In this document: in pieces, positions 1 to 10,849 of the stretch
How positions within the stretch are numbered: position 1 is the first letter of the stretch
Layout: every line of letters starts with the position of its first letter
Origin: Triatoma infestans
Lineage: Eukaryota; Arthropoda; Insecta; Hemiptera; Reduviidae
Assembly: GCA_011037195.1 (NCBI GenBank)
Contig: JAAEAF010003399.1
Coordinates: 1 to 64,000 of the forward strand
Direction: 5' to 3'
DNA length: 64,000 nt
Notes under the pieces: model-generated
What the model saw: only the letters and a program-made list of their open reading frames with translations
What the model was told of the DNA's origin: nothing
The model's database searches: none
Program-made: the position numbers and the translations under genes

Positions 1-50
1 CGATGACCACAAAAAGAAGTAGGCTATCAAGGAAAATATCTCTGATGCTA
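1..50. repeat. End of the 317-bp ribozyme-like element family
   Basis: The first 50 bases match the right end of the element at 18523-18839: a CCACAAAA stretch, then a GTAGGCTA-like stretch, then AAAATATCTCTGAT. Only this end lies inside the window; the body would lie to the left. Identity is by eye, with several substitutions, so this is an older copy. Confidence 0.6.
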
Positions 51-666
51 GTGTACATTGTGTTTCGTAAAAAAGTTATAATTAAAAATTTAAAAAACAA
101 TTATGTGTTAGTGCGGAAATGTAAAATTGGTGAATGTTTGTGTGTGTCAAATTATTGATTACAATCAAGAACACTTAGTGGTAGAGAGTTCCCCCCCTTA
201 GGGGCAGATGCAGTGCGGCCCCCCTTGTATTCTTGTTCTAGAAATCCGGGGGCTTTCCAAGAGAAAAGTAAGTTTTCCAATTTTTTTTACCAGTCTTTTT
301 ACTCAAAGCCCAATGAGCTTGGGTTGAAAGATTCCCCGAATTGTGAGAACGGTGAAGGAGACACGTGCTAGAAACCAGATGGAATTTAAACTGAGAAGAA
401 GGGGAGAGAACTGTCAGAAAATTGTAAAGAACTGACAAAAAGTGCCCAAAATTTTAAAGACTTTATGGAGTTTGCTTGAGAAGTAGCGGTTGAATGAAGG
501 ATTAGACGGATAAGGAGGCTCGCCTCCTCGTGGCAGGGACGGTAACTTTGCCTACTGATTGGCACCGGTTTTGGAGCCATGCGCAAGGTACGGTGGCCAG
601 GAGTGTATGGATAATATTAATAATGCACTCAGATGTGCCCGGATATAGTCATGGCCAGTCAGTATC
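51..666. other. Unassigned intergenic sequence
   Basis: I see no coding similarity and no repeat boundary here. There are short homopolymer runs (C near 190, T near 280) and ORFs below 70 codons on the minus strand with no recognisable motif. Confidence 0.4.
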
Positions 667-1180
667 CTAAAACAGGCAACACCCACTATGCGCGGTACAT
701 TGCCTGGTCAAAATTCTTTTTCTACCTGTTCTATTTCTAAATGCATCTTTTCCTCCAAGCTTATCTAAATTGCTTTCTCGTTCCTCAGAAATATCGTCAT
801 TGCTTGAGCATTGGAGTACAACTTGCACAACACTGGCTTGAGTGGTACTTATCAAATACCTTCCTTTTCTCAAATCATGTGAAAACATTGTGAGTTAGAA
901 ACCTGTACGGACTTTTTGCTTTGTTTTCTGCAAGGCCATGAAGATAGCTTTAGCTTCATTATCAAAACTAGAAGTCAACCAGCTTATCAACTAGGACTAA
1001 CAAAGATATATCAGGAAAGAAAACTCCCGCTCCAGCATTTCTGTTTCTCTCTGCCCCTGAGCCACCGGTATACACGTGAACCCAAACTTCAGGTGGGGTA
1101 CTCCGCAGATAGTGTCCAGGGCTAAATACTCTAGTCCATTCAATTGCCAGTGTCATTTTTGCCATCTCGTTTGTAGACAT
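667..1180 (-). pseudogene. LINE RNase H domain fragment
   Basis: The minus strand reads VWVHVYTGGSGAERNRNAG followed by GVFFPDIS, which is the first beta hairpin of a LINE-encoded RNase H (normally YTDGS). The first catalytic Asp is Gly here. After two stops near 960 the reading continues as EAKAIFMALQKTK, the second RNase H block containing the catalytic Glu. Further stops follow, so it is dead. It probably belongs to the same RNase H LINE family as the fragments at 2041-2665 and 22635-23612. Confidence 0.6.
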
Positions 1181-1799
1181 GAGATAGCAAGAAATTAGAA
1201 GAACAAAAGCTTAAACCCATGGGTTGGAAACTGTTGGGTTCTCTCCTCTTTTTCACGAAATAATCTCCACACGGTGCGTAGCGCATTAGAAGTCTCCGTA
1301 CAAGATGATAAGAGAGTACCAAACCAAATATAATGTAAGTACCAAAATAATGTACGGTTCTCCACCAACTGTATCATTGTGGGCAAAATTTTCATTTTTT
1401 TCTAAAAAAAAAAAAAAAAAAAAAAATCGGGCCATTGCCATATAAACATCTCATTCCATTATACCATTTTTGAACTGATGGCACAAAAGTTCAGTGCTTT
1501 AATGGCGGTCTATGTATCCAGTTATAGGCTCACAATCTTCTGATTTATCGGGATAATTTCCTGTCGAAATAAATCTGGAAAAATCAACTGGGTCTTTGGC
1601 TTAAAACACTTTAGTCCAGTTCTTCATCATAATTAGATACTTTTAAACAATTCCACCAACTTGTGACTAATTCCAGAATCTATTGCTATTTAGTGACCGT
1701 CATCCAGTTTTTGCATTTTCGCACTTACACGAGACAGGATATGGCAACTGGAATGCGATACATTCAAATTTTTGCAGACAAAAAGTAATTTAAAATTTT
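1181..1799. other. Unassigned sequence with a poly(A) run
   Basis: No gene is supported. A run of about 23 A occurs at 1404-1426, perhaps the tail of a retroposed sequence, but I cannot define its 5' end or a target duplication. Confidence 0.35.
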
Positions 1800-2040
1800 T
1801 ACTCTTCCTTACTGCTGTATGTGCAAAATGTTGCGATCAATTTTCAATTTTCTGAAATTGAGTTTCCACCGGAAATACATTTTTTGAGGTCCCCTGTATA
1901 CGAAAAAAAAAATTTAAGTTTTTAGTGATTGGTGTGTTTGTGTGTGTGCTTATATTGTTTGAATAAAAGATCTCATAAACGAGAGGGGAGTTACATACTT
2001 CAAATTTGACATTCCTTTCTATTTTTAATGTAAATGAACC
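1800..2040 (+). repeat. Rep-1 interspersed repeat, partial copy
   Basis: Shares an ordered set of phrases with 2985-3370 and 11105-11690: a TTGCGATC start, TTGAGTTT, a CCGGAAATACAT block, GGTCCCCTG, TATACGAAAAA, a GT-rich tract, then CTCATAAACGAGA and TTTGACATTCC. No coding capacity is seen. It stops at 2040, where a minus-strand LINE fragment begins. Confidence 0.6.
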
Positions 2041-2665
2041 CATTCAACGCCGCGCAGACCAATACAATTGAGCCGGTTTTTTTCCCATGGATTGTAACAG
2101 TGTCATTGTTTTGTCAATAGCCGTGTAAATTTCAAGGGGCTTTTCCGCATCTATTACACAATTCTGCATCATTCCTGTTCAAACGGGCCTACAAGTAATC
2201 ATAACCCTGTTACCAACAGGAAAATTTACAACAGCGACCTGTCTTGTCCCAAGTCCGAAGGACGTGTGGAGAGCTGTTCCCATCGTTTACCCGCAGCAAC
2301 TTGCTCTTCCAGATCTTTCCAGAAAAAAATTGCTGACGGACCTATAGGCGAATTATAACTTGTGGCTGATCCATATTAGCTTCTAATTTCGCCAGCTGAT
2401 TTACTCTATTGTAGCATGAACAGCCCTCATCAGTCAACCTGGCTTTCAGTCTATAAGAATGACAGCTCTCTTTATATGGATAATAGATTAGATTCTAGTG
2501 CTGCCAAACCTATAGCTGCTATTTCTCCCACGAAATTGCTAATCCTGTTGCAACTGGTATGGAAGTTTAAAACAACAATTCGGAGAAGACTGCAGCTCCA
2601 GCGTGCTTCCCATCTCTTGGCGTTACAGAACTATCAGTAAAAACTCGCACATATTTATCTGCAAG
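2041..2665 (-). pseudogene. LINE RNase H and C-terminal fragment
   Basis: Read on the minus strand from 2665, the sequence gives VRVFTDSSVTPRDGKHAGAA, an RNase H first strand with the catalytic Asp (TDSS). The frame then breaks several times. Lower down, LGQDRSLL, LLVTGL and AEKPLEIYTA resemble the poorly conserved tail after RNase H. Many stops and frame changes mark it as an old 5'-truncated LINE copy. Confidence 0.5.
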
Positions 2666-2679
2666 GTAACATAATTTTC

Positions 2680-3370
2680 ATAGTTCCAAAGCTCTCTCTA
2701 CCTTGTTCAACGTCAAAATGCGAATTCCTGCATTTGTATCTTTGGAACACCTGCTTACCACTGGCATCTGACACGAAAGATTGGACAAAATCCACCAAGT
2801 GAACGATTTTACTCTGGGATATTTCTTTTTGTCTTCAGTTTTCCGCGATTTATTCAAAAAATTACGCCAATATTTTTCTGTAAACTTTGTATATCTTCTA
2901 CACACATAAATGCCCATCACTTTTATTTGCAACATTTTTCTACGAAAATTGATTTTTTTCTCTTTTTTTTTTACCCACCTCTAAATAGGAGGAAGTATTG
3001 CGATTGTGCCAGATTTTAAAAATTGAGTTTTCATTGGAAATACATATTTGGAGTCCCCTGAATACGAAAAAGAAACATATTTTTAGCGAATGGTCTGTGT
3101 GTATGTATGTTTAACAGAATATCTCAAAAACGAAAAGTCGCAGGAAGCACAAATTTGATATTCCGTTTAGGAATTACCATCGCATCAGACAGATGGGCAA
3201 AATCAAGATTTCGGGCACAATCCATCTACTGGAAGTGCGACTTTTCAAAATCGGCATCAACGATTTTCTTTAAACTTCGTATTCTACACATATAGATTTA
3301 TGTAAATACGTGTCACTTTTATTTGAAACATTTTCCTGGGAAAATTGATTTTTGGGGGGAACAGTAGCCT
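2680..3370 (+). repeat. Rep-1 repeat, 3' piece followed by a fuller copy
   Basis: 2860-2960 holds the 3' phrases of Rep-1 (TAAACTTTGTATATCTTCTAC, then ACACACATAAATGCCCATCA, then ACTTTTATTTG). From 2985 to 3370 the whole unit appears: ATTGCGATTGTGCCAGATTT, GGAAATACAT, GAATACGAAAAA, ATATCTCAAAAACGAAAAGT, TTTGATATTCCGTTTAGGAA, ATTTCGGGCA, then the same 3' block. Two tandem pieces suggest either a head-to-tail arrangement or an insertion beside an older copy. Confidence 0.6.
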
Positions 3371-4130
3371 TATGGTTTCCTCTAAAGTATCACTTCATTA
3401 CAATGTATGATCTTCCAAGTTACATTAAAAAGCACTGCTCGATACACCAGCTATTCTTACGCTATAAGTAACAAGGATAACTGTAATCTCTTAACTATGC
3501 ACACACACACACACACAACATTCTGAGGTGAGAAGCTACTCAGCGGTAACCACTCCCTATAAGAGCTAATTACTTTCATCTGTTGTAGAGGGTTATTACA
3601 TCGGGTTTTAGCAACTAGACTGATAAAAAGGATTTCAAGATCTCTATGGATGCTTATTGTTCTTAAATTTTGGCGATAAGCACTAGAAAAATAGTAACAA
3701 TCTGCTTAGGATTAATATTCTGCCAAAGATAAAGGTCTTGCCAAAATTCTTAGCTTGAAGAAAATTGGGTTTTTCCAAAAGTGCATCATTTTTTTTTTTT
3801 TTTTGTACTTAATTTTATTTCGGATGTAATTTTTGTGCATTTTTCATTTGTGTGATATTTGTCTTGGAAGTTAATGGTTGCATTGCTTTCCAGTTGCCAA
3901 ATCCTATATGTATATAAATATATTGATGTGTATACCTTATTTTGCGTAGTGAGTGTGTATGTGTTGAAGTAAAAATTCTTGTTTTACTTCATATCTTTTC
4001 TTTGTGATTTGAATAAATGAGCAGCACTGTAGTTTGAAGTAGTGCAAGGCTTGTCCAAAGTTCATAGCTTGCCAATTTTTTTTTTTTCAATTTTTATCTT
4101 GCGATTTTTTTTTAACTCTGTCTCTCTAGG
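3371..4130. other. Unassigned AT-rich sequence with an AC microsatellite
   Basis: An (AC)n tract lies at about 3499-3518. T-rich runs occur at 3788-3804 and 4076-4088. Nothing coding is recognised. Confidence 0.4.
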
Positions 4131-4134
4131 CGCG

Positions 4135-5060
4135 ATTCAAGAAGGTGTCGTCATGAGTATCACCTAGCTCGGTCTTGGCTCTGTAAGAACTTTCAATGGA
4201 AGGAGGCTGAAGTCTATTGCCAAGTCTTAGACCATCAAGAACTACCCAGAAAGAAGTCCTTCCTTTGGATATTCTCTGATAGTCAAGCTACGCTAAAGGC
4301 TTTGAAAGCCTTATTGGAGCTCTAAACTAGTGGGTGAATATAGGAGGAGAAGACTTTAATGGCCTCGCTCAGAGGAACAGAGTAAGACCTCTTCTGGGTC
4401 TCCGGATATGGCGGTTGCAGACAGGGCAATAAGAGGGTGGACGAGTTGGAAAAGGTGGGATCCTCATTATCGTTTTATAGCCCCAGCAGCCAGCAGCTTA
4501 GGAATGGGGAACTGGAGAAGTAGTGGAGGGACATCGGAAGGGCAGGTTACAACTGAGAGTCCTGGTACTAACTGGGGCGCGGCTTTTATACCTAGGTCAA
4601 TGTCCCAGTTTCACCAGTATACACTGTGTGTGCACCCCTCCCTGTCCCTTCAATGACCAGTTTTGACTTCTTTAGTTCTCCATTCCTCCATTGTTTTGAC
4701 TTCTTTGTTGCAAAGTTGCAGTGGCTCCCAGACCACCTTAGCCAAACTCGTCCCGCCCTCTCATTGTCCTGTCAGTCAGTTATTTACACAAAATAGGCAG
4801 GAGTCTTGTAGCCTTTTGTGTCAGAATTGTTGTTCGTATACTACTCCATCCACTAGGTTCCTGTTTCACCAATACCATGTTTTACATATTTTGGGAGGGC
4901 AACACTCAAGGAAATGCTTTAAGAGAATTGGAAATTAAGGATATTGTTGTCAAACCGGTAGATTGCTGGGGGGGGGGTACTTCTAAGAGTAGCTAATTTT
5001 TTTTTTGGTACGGGGATAAGAGCCCATATTGGCTTAAAGGTCTCAGGAAGACCGTAATAA
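4135..5060 (+). pseudogene. RNase H LINE 3' end fragment (LINE-X)
   Basis: In shifting frames the plus strand encodes IFSDSQATLKALKAL (RNase H, DSQA with catalytic Asp), NGLAQRNRVRPLLGL, GHCPVSQLFTQNRQ, a Cys-rich FCVRIVVRILL region (CQNC in another frame), and ALRELEIKDIVVKPVD. The same closing block occurs at about 31500-31560 (ELKDIVDRPVD), so both copies are one family, called LINE-X here. Stops and frameshifts throughout. Confidence 0.6.
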
Positions 5061-5427
5061 TGAAGATCTCCATGTCTAATTAAGAACACGGATCTAGATT
5101 CATATAGACAAATAGGGGTACCTTTAACGACACTTACTTCGGGACAAGGCCTTTTAAAACCACCATGGGACGACTGGGCGGGCACAGTTCATTAAGAACG
5201 ATAAACGTGTTAATATGTTCTTACAACGAACGTTAATCCTAGGCAATCGCAGCTAAAAAAAAAGAATAAGAAATCCAAAATTTTAAACACGTGATAAGAA
5301 CTAGTGGTGATATTCAAAATTTTTGAAAAACCGGTACGTATAATCTAACGTAGCCAATAATTGTTACAAAAGTTTTTGTGTCAGAAAACAATGCTGATCT
5401 TGGAATCAGGGGAAAAAGAAAAAAAAC
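5061..5427. other. Unassigned sequence
   Basis: No supported gene or repeat. It bridges a LINE-X fragment and a Penelope-like fragment. Confidence 0.3.
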
Positions 5428-5460
5428 CTACGTTTCGCCCATATTGCAATAGAGCGGATA
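5428..5460 (-). ncRNA. Hammerhead-like motif remnant
   Basis: The minus strand reads GCTCT, ATTGCAATATGGGC, then GAAACGTAG, matching the stem II/GAAAC half of the motif at 12945-12985. The CTGANGA half is not recognisable, so this is a decayed copy. It lies on the same strand as, and downstream of, the Penelope-like coding fragment at 5640-6200. Confidence 0.4.
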
Positions 5461-5639
5461 GTGTTGCCTCTAATGCTGAAAGGACACTGGCAAGAAACAG
5501 GGCAGCTAGTGTTGAGCATGTGGAGGAGTGGGCTTATCTTCCCCCTCCATTTTGTAGGTGACTAAGTAGTGAGCGGGGCTTAAATTTTCTTTCCCATATG
5601 ATGGGCTGTTGGACGACGAGGTCTGAGCCTCCCCTCACA

Positions 5640-6200
5640 CAGGCTTGTGGCCAAAGTTGCAGCATTCGTTGCTCTGAAAAACCATGAATAATTTTTTCCT
5701 TTATTTTTTTCTCCTTTTCCTGAGCACTGGCGTAGCCATGTTCTGCTCAACGGGGTTTCTGTTTAAGCAGCAGTTTTCCTCCTTCTCAATTGTTTACTTG
5801 GGCAAGGACCTTGGTGTCATCAAAATTTATTGCCTATCAGGGTTGGAAGGCTTGGCGGTGTTGTGACTAACCTGTTGGTCTGTCCTATTTATACTTCTTC
5901 TCAATTGCAAGGAATCATAAAGAACCCACTTTTTTTTTACTTCACTTAATTTGTCTTTGCACTGTGGAAGCATTTGGGACATTTTGCAGTCCGTCCCATG
6001 TATGGCTGTTATATTTTGCTTTGCCAAGATTTTCTGATAACTGTAACTTTGTCCTGGTTTTCTCTCTTCTTTCCGATTTCCTTACACAACGAAGCTGTTT
6101 GGCCTTATTGAAGAGTGTACTTATTTGTCTGTCACCCTGTTTCTTGCCAGTGTTGTTTAAGCCTTATAGACAACATTATCCTAAACAAGCCTATTGTAAT
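5640..6200 (-). pseudogene. Penelope-like element C-terminal fragment
   Basis: The minus strand carries SQMLPQCKDKLSEVKKK, then SLQLRRSINRT, then (another frame) FDDTKVLAQVN. These match the spacer after a Penelope-type RT (a VKDKL-type segment), a degraded GIY-YIG region and the downstream FDxTKVLA block. Frames are broken and the GIY and YIG residues are not intact. A related fragment lies at 13020-13560. Family assignment rests on recalled motifs. Confidence 0.5.
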
Positions 6201-6680
6201 ATGGCGAAACTTAGGTTTATGATAAAACAATGACGCGATCTCAATCCGAAGGACTTAGTGATTTTGAATAATGCTAAAGTTACCTACTCTAACATCTTTA
6301 CCACTCATTTGCTATTTATAATGAAAATGCCCGTAGAAAAACTGTGATTCGCCCAGCTTCTTAGACAGGAAGTGGAAAGAGATAATGTGGTGTAACGAAA
6401 TATGGGCAGCGTTTTGTTTTTGAAGAAAGTGGATAGAGATCACCGAAATATGAGTAGCGTTTGGATTTAAAAATGTTTCCAATGTGGGAACACCCAGGCC
6501 CCTTAAGATGAACCCAAGTCCATCTTTCGCTTGTCGATGATGAGTAATTGCTCGAATGTGTAGAGCACAGGATCTGTATACAACCACCGGAGTAGGAGCT
6601 TCAAAACTCCACAGTGAGCCGCCATGTCAGAAAAAAGTTGAATGTACCGGAATTTAAGAAGCAAGATCAAAATCCCCATG
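6201..6680. other. Unassigned sequence with a short internal duplication
   Basis: A phrase like CGAAATATGGGCAGCGTTT near 6397 recurs as CGAAATATGAGTAGCGTTT near 6442. A 91-codon minus ORF spans it, without recognisable motifs. Confidence 0.3.
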
Positions 6681-7222
6681 ACACAGCCAATAGTGTTTAT
6701 TTCATTAGTTGAATTCCAACGTTTCGTGCACTTAACGTGCCATTATCAAGGAGTACATTTTTTACATTCTGAAAATAATTTTTATATATATACCTATTAC
6801 ATATATGTTAAATTAGGTTTACAACGTTTCTATTGAATTCCATCACACTAATTACCTTATAGATTATTGTATTGGTCGAGAGGCTTCGTCCATGATTAAA
6901 AATTATTTTTAAATTTTTTATTTTTATCCATATATCCTTAATTTCCTAATTAGTGTGAGGAAAAGGATATATGGATAAAAATAAAAAATTTAAAAATAAT
7001 TTTTAATCATGGACGAAAGCCTCTCGACCAATACAATAATCTATAAGGTAATTAGTGTGATGGAATTCAATAGAAACGTTGTAAACATAATTTAACATAT
7101 ATGTAATAGGTATATATATAAAAATTATTTTCAGAATGTAAAAAATGTACTCCTTGATAATGGCACGTTAAGTGCACGAAACGTTGGAATTCAACTAATG
7201 AAATAAACACTATTGGCTGTGT
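6681..7222. repeat. Near-perfect 260-bp inverted repeat (foldback element)
   Basis: The left arm 6681-6940 and right arm 6963-7222 are reverse complements along their whole length. I find only about two differences (one substitution near 6809/7093 and one extra A near 7018). The 22-base centre is TTAATTTCCTAATTAGTGTG-like. Each outer part contains a hammerhead-like core (plus-strand copy at 7151-7188). No ORF and no clear target duplication are seen. Such high arm identity implies recent formation or ongoing conversion. Confidence 0.9.
7151..7188 (+). ncRNA. Hammerhead-like core, TTGATAA type
   Basis: Read 5' to 3': TCC; core TTGATAA (7154-7160); one extra T; GGCAC (62-66), loop, GTGC plus a bulged A and C (72-77); GAAA (7178-7181); CGTT; GGA. 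TCC pairs with GGA as stem I, and ACGT is a self-complementary stem III. Relative to the canonical CTGANGA, core positions 3 and 8 are both changed (C to T, G to A), which preserves their pairing. The mirror copy is on the minus strand in the left arm of the inverted repeat. Confidence 0.5.
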
Positions 7223-7390
7223 AAATGGTTCAAATTAATTAAAATTAACCAGTATAAGTAAAATCAAAAAACAGCATAAAAATTAAAAAAGTAATCCCCA
7301 TGAATTTTCTTGAGTGCCAAATCCAAACAAATAATTACAAGTGATGAAAAGTGGATATATTTTTGAAAAATCCCAAAAAACGTAATCAGT

Positions 7391-7762
7391 ATGTACCTTA
7401 AAGCCAATGTAGCCGAACCAGAGAGAGATTGGCCAAGTTCGGTTCGGGGAAAAAAGTCATGCTTTGCTTTTCGTGGAACTTTGAAGGTGTTTGGCATTCT
7501 TGAGCTTGTTCCAGGACGGCAGAGCTGTTTTGACTCTGAACTTTATACTGAACGGTTGGATAGAGTTTATGAAGTCTTTAAAAAGACCCCCTTTTTTAAC
7601 CGAAATAAAACGGAGTTGGAAGGAGTTTTGCATCAGCCTGCCTACTGCTTCCAGATGTTGCACCCCTTATTACGATCTTTTGTTTCCGGCCAAAATGGCT
7701 CACTTTTTTCTCTTCCACAAAGGATGAAAGTTTTTGAAAATTATGAAGTACTGCGAGATTAG
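7391..7762 (+). CDS. Unrecognised 123-codon ORF
   Basis: An ATG-started ORF of 123 codons lies just right of the large inverted repeat. I recognise no domain, signal peptide or membrane segment. It contains a mildly basic, F-rich segment (KKTPFFNRNKTE near residues 64-75). The region has no visible splice partners or promoter signature. It may be chance or part of an unrecognised transposon. Confidence 0.2.
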   Translation: MYLKANVAEPERDWPSSVRGKKSCFAFRGTLKVFGILELVPGRQSCFDSELYTERLDRVYEVFKKTPFFNRNKTELEGVLHQPAYCFQMLHPLLRSFVSGQNGSLFSLPQRMKVFENYEVLRD

Positions 7763-8036
7763 GCCATTTCTTACATTACACTTTCCCAGAAAGAGATCAT
7801 TCAGTCCTTTTTTTCGCTTTAATCGTTTCCGAGTTCCATTCGGCTTTTTTCTTTGGGTTTTCTGAACAACAAAGTTTATATAGGGCTGAGTTGTTAGCCA
7901 GCGCCTATCTCCTACTTGGGATTTTGGGAGTTTTGTCACCTAGTCCTCCATAGCTTAAGAGTGTGAATCATCCTTGGTTTAGCTCCTAGCCTTTGAGGTT
8001 CCAACTCCTATCATGCAAGGCAGCATGAGATACTTC
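7763..8036. other. Unassigned sequence
   Basis: No supported feature between the 7391-7762 ORF and the SINE remnant. Confidence 0.3.
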
Positions 8037-8168
8037 ATTTTTTTTTTGTAAGGTGCATAAACATCTATGGTCATTGGCGGCCGGAGCCTTCTCACCACAT
8101 GAGTTGTATAGGTTCCTAGGAAGAAAAATCTAAGGATAGCACTTGAGGTAATCCCTTCCCTGATATAA
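8037..8168 (-). repeat. tRNA-derived SINE, internally deleted copy
   Basis: The minus strand reads GGGAAGGGATTACCTCAAGT, then CCTTAGATTTTTCTTCC, TAGGAACCTATACAACTCAT and GAGAAGGCTCCGG. It matches the SINE copies at 12134, 31655 and 33913. Most of the tRNA-like head is missing: the box A-like start runs straight into the TGCCCTTAGA junction, so box B is lost. Confidence 0.65.
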
Positions 8169-8631
8169 AAAGAATGGCGCCACCAACTGACAATTTTTTT
8201 TTAATGAAAAATGCCACCCAGGTTGGGTTCCTGGATTGTCGCGTATACCCACCCATAAAGTAGCCCCTAACGCTGAGCGTGAAGCTCCAAATACAAGGAA
8301 AGGAACTTAACCTTCCTAAACTAGTCCCAACCTACTGGTCCCTCCTCCCCAGTAGATATTCCTGGGGGAGACAAGGATCCTAACCTCCCTTCCAAAACTG
8401 TTTAAAATTGCTATATGCACCCTTGCACACTATGCTTGTTCATTCAACCATGCACACCACTGTGCCCGTCAATACTTAATATTATTCCTGGGGGGTACCA
8501 GGAAACCCTCCTACCTCTATCCTTACAAACCAGCCTAGATCTAGGGGCCATAACTACATCGCTAGCCTGGAATCTGCATTCATGCAACATCCACGCAATA
8601 AATTATCTTCATTCCAACATGCAATCTACCA
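8169..8631. other. Unassigned C-rich sequence
   Basis: An 80-codon ORF at 8415-8657 has no recognisable domain. No repeat is identified. Confidence 0.3.
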
Positions 8632-8689
8632 GAAAAACACTTGAGTTTCCGGGTTGAGACCGCGTCAATGGTTTGGCTTAAAAACCGAA

Positions 8690-8719
8690 GTTCGCCCATG
8701 TTGCAATGAACCTCTTCAG
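8690..8719 (-). ncRNA. Hammerhead-like core, degenerate (left arm)
   Basis: The minus strand gives CTGAAGA (8719-8713), a GTTCATTGCAACATGGGC stem region, then GAAC instead of GAAA. The core is mutated, so catalysis is unlikely. Confidence 0.35.
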
Positions 8720-8787
8720 GGTCGTTACACCTTGAAAACCGATATGGCTGAAAGCATTGTCTTATCGGCTTTCAAGATGTAACGATC

Positions 8788-8823
8788 CTGAAGAGGGTCA
8801 TTGCAACATGGGCGAAACGTCGG
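8788..8823 (+). ncRNA. Hammerhead-like core (right arm)
   Basis: CTGAAGA (8788-8794) is followed by GGGTCATTGCAACATGGGC and GAAACGTC then GG. The core bases CTGANGA and GAAA are exact and the ACGTC cleavage-side sequence is present. Stem II pairs poorly here (GGGTCAT against ATGGGC), while the copy at 12945-12985 keeps GCTCAT. Confidence 0.45.
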
Positions 8824-8873
8824 TTTTTTAGCTAACCATTGACACGGTCTCAACCTGGAAACAAATGTTTTTC

Positions 8874-10000
8874 ATGAAAATGGCCGCTGAAACGTAAAAG
8901 ATCATGCATCTTCCTACCAAAACAGTTCCCAGTTCCATAGCGACCCAATCAATTCTCCTTTTCAATGCTTCTTTCGCAAATCACCTAAAACGCGGCACCA
9001 TTTTCGAGCAGCAGAGACATACTGCTGTTCTCCAAGGCAAACGTTGAACCCAATGTCACCAGCCATGAAATACATGTGGATATGCAATAACGCGTGGTCC
9101 TATCACATGACATCCCACGAAAGCCCCGAAGGCGCTGGCGCCTTATTTGGGGGAACTTCCTTATTTGCTGCAGCTAGCCTATATATATATCTGTAGGCTG
9201 TTCGCTCTCTGCAACCTGCGGAACCGCCCAGTAGCTGAGCCCCGTCGTCTTGGAATGGTGTCACATGGCTGGAAGACGAGATTAGGATGATAGGAGATTT
9301 TCATCTGTAAAGGTGATGTAAAATAGGTAAAGGAGTTATGCCGTCAGACTGAAGTAAGCGTTTTTTATGTTTACGTTTAAATAAAACTGTTTTTATGCAC
9401 AACAGCTTTTCTAACCTCATTTATTGGATACAACTTAAACGACCGGCTGAATATTATCAATACTAATTAGAATCATAATTTATGTGAGTTACCGACGCCA
9501 TTAGCAATTTTTTCTTTTAGATTATGTGATTATATAATAATAAAATGCTTTAAATACTCCAAAACAGGAAAATGCACAAAAAAAATGGATATTTTTATTA
9601 GCAAAATTGTATTATAAATTCTCAGGTACAAGGTGGATATGTGAATTTAAAGCAATTCGTATTCGTATTTGTACACAACACACAACTAATAGTAATTTTA
9701 AATCTTAAAATAAAAGTAATAAATTTAAGAATAAATAAATTTATGTATATAATATCCAAATTTTTGTATCTTTTTTTAAAAAAATTTATTTATTTATTTA
9801 TTTATTGTTTATGTTGCTGTCAAAATTAGGTAGTCGAGTATTTTAAAAGAAAATTCGAAAACTGTGAAAATTTAGGCCTAAATTTAATATGTTTTATGGC
9901 TTCAGTGTGATGGTGGCAAAAGTTTGGTGTGAATCATTCACATGACTTTCTCTTGTTGCCGGCACCGCATGCCATCCGTGAACCACACTCCCCAGCCTTT
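8874..10000. other. Unassigned AT-rich region
   Basis: No supported gene. A CCTATATATATATCTG TATA-like run lies near 9178-9193, followed by a GC-richer stretch, which could be an LTR promoter, but no second LTR is seen. A (TTTA)n run lies at about 9783-9806. At 9927-9954, GTGTGAATCATTCACATGAC and CTTTCTCTT match a motif also seen near 11785, 19895 and 24836. Confidence 0.35.
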
Positions 10001-10520
10001 TTGGTCCATTCTACCCTTACTTAGTTGTCAGAAAATGATCAGTAAGTTACTGAAATGACGGTTTCAGATCAGGCTCCAGTGGGCATGATCATCGCAGCCA
10101 GAGTCTCCACTTCATATTCGTGCGGCACGTTTTCTGTTTTGGTCTACATTGAGTCGCAAACAAAATGATGTTTACCGAGAGGCAGTAGTTGAAAAGTTAT
10201 GCGAGGCCCTCTGTACGCGTGAGGGCCGGTTAGATAATGAACTGCCTCGTAGAATCAACGTGGCCGGTTTTCGACTGCTAACTGGCCATGACTGCTTACC
10301 AATATCATCTGTGGCGAATAGGATAGTGGGCAGCCAACTTGCCCTCTATGTAGTGTGGGGAAAGACATGTCGAGCGAGCACCTACTGAGATGTGCCCTGC
10401 AATGTTCTCGCCATGATTTGGGTATTATCGCGCAGCCAGGTTTTACCCAAATGGCTGCCTTTTATTGGACTGCTTGCCAACTAATTGCTCAATGCAGAAT
10501 GGAATGTGAAAACTGTACTT
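10001..10520 (+). pseudogene. LINE post-RNase H C-terminal fragment
   Basis: From about 10149 the plus strand reads VAGFRLLTGHDCLPISS, then in another frame CPLCSVGKDMSSEHLLRC. The LTGHD plus CPLC..HLLRC pattern is the Cys/His tail found after RNase H in several insect LINE ORF2 proteins. One frameshift separates the two parts. No upstream RT is seen. Confidence 0.6.
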
Positions 10521-10845
10521 TGTACTAATGCTATCCCCAGTCCTGGCTCGACTTTAGAATGCAGATACTGTGGGGGATGTGGGGCAAGGTGGAACAGTGC
10601 GAAGCGATTGTGTGAAATTTTTCCTGGAAGATTTTGCAAAATGGAGATTTTGCTCTATTGACGCCGGAGTGTCTAATTCTAGTCCTATAATACTCCCCAG
10701 CCTCAACACCGCCACGGAGTACTTGAACCGTGTACCAGCTATTAGCATATTCTTTCAGTACCAAACAGATCAGATTCATTGCTTCAATCAAGAGCTATTT
10801 ACTCAGCTCTGTAGAGAAATCTTAAACGAAATTATATTCTGGAGT
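10521..10845. other. Unassigned sequence
   Basis: Overlapping ORFs on both strands (86 and 135 codons) carry no recognisable motif, and one runs into the inverted repeat at 10850. I treat them as chance. Confidence 0.35.
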
Positions 10846-10849
10846 ATTT

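Larger units (their letters stand above)
8632..8873. repeat. Foldback element with hammerhead-like cores in both arms
   Basis: The left arm starts AAAAACACTTGAGTTTCCGG, the right arm ends CCTGGAAACAAATGTTTTT. The arms pair through the GGTTGAGACCGCGTCAATGG block, the CCGAAGTTCGCCCATG block and a TTGCAATGA block. The centre is near 8755. The same outer block recurs, shortened, at 11224-11333, and as a single arm at 12910-12960 next to a Penelope-like fragment, which suggests derivation from a PLE terminal repeat. Confidence 0.75.
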
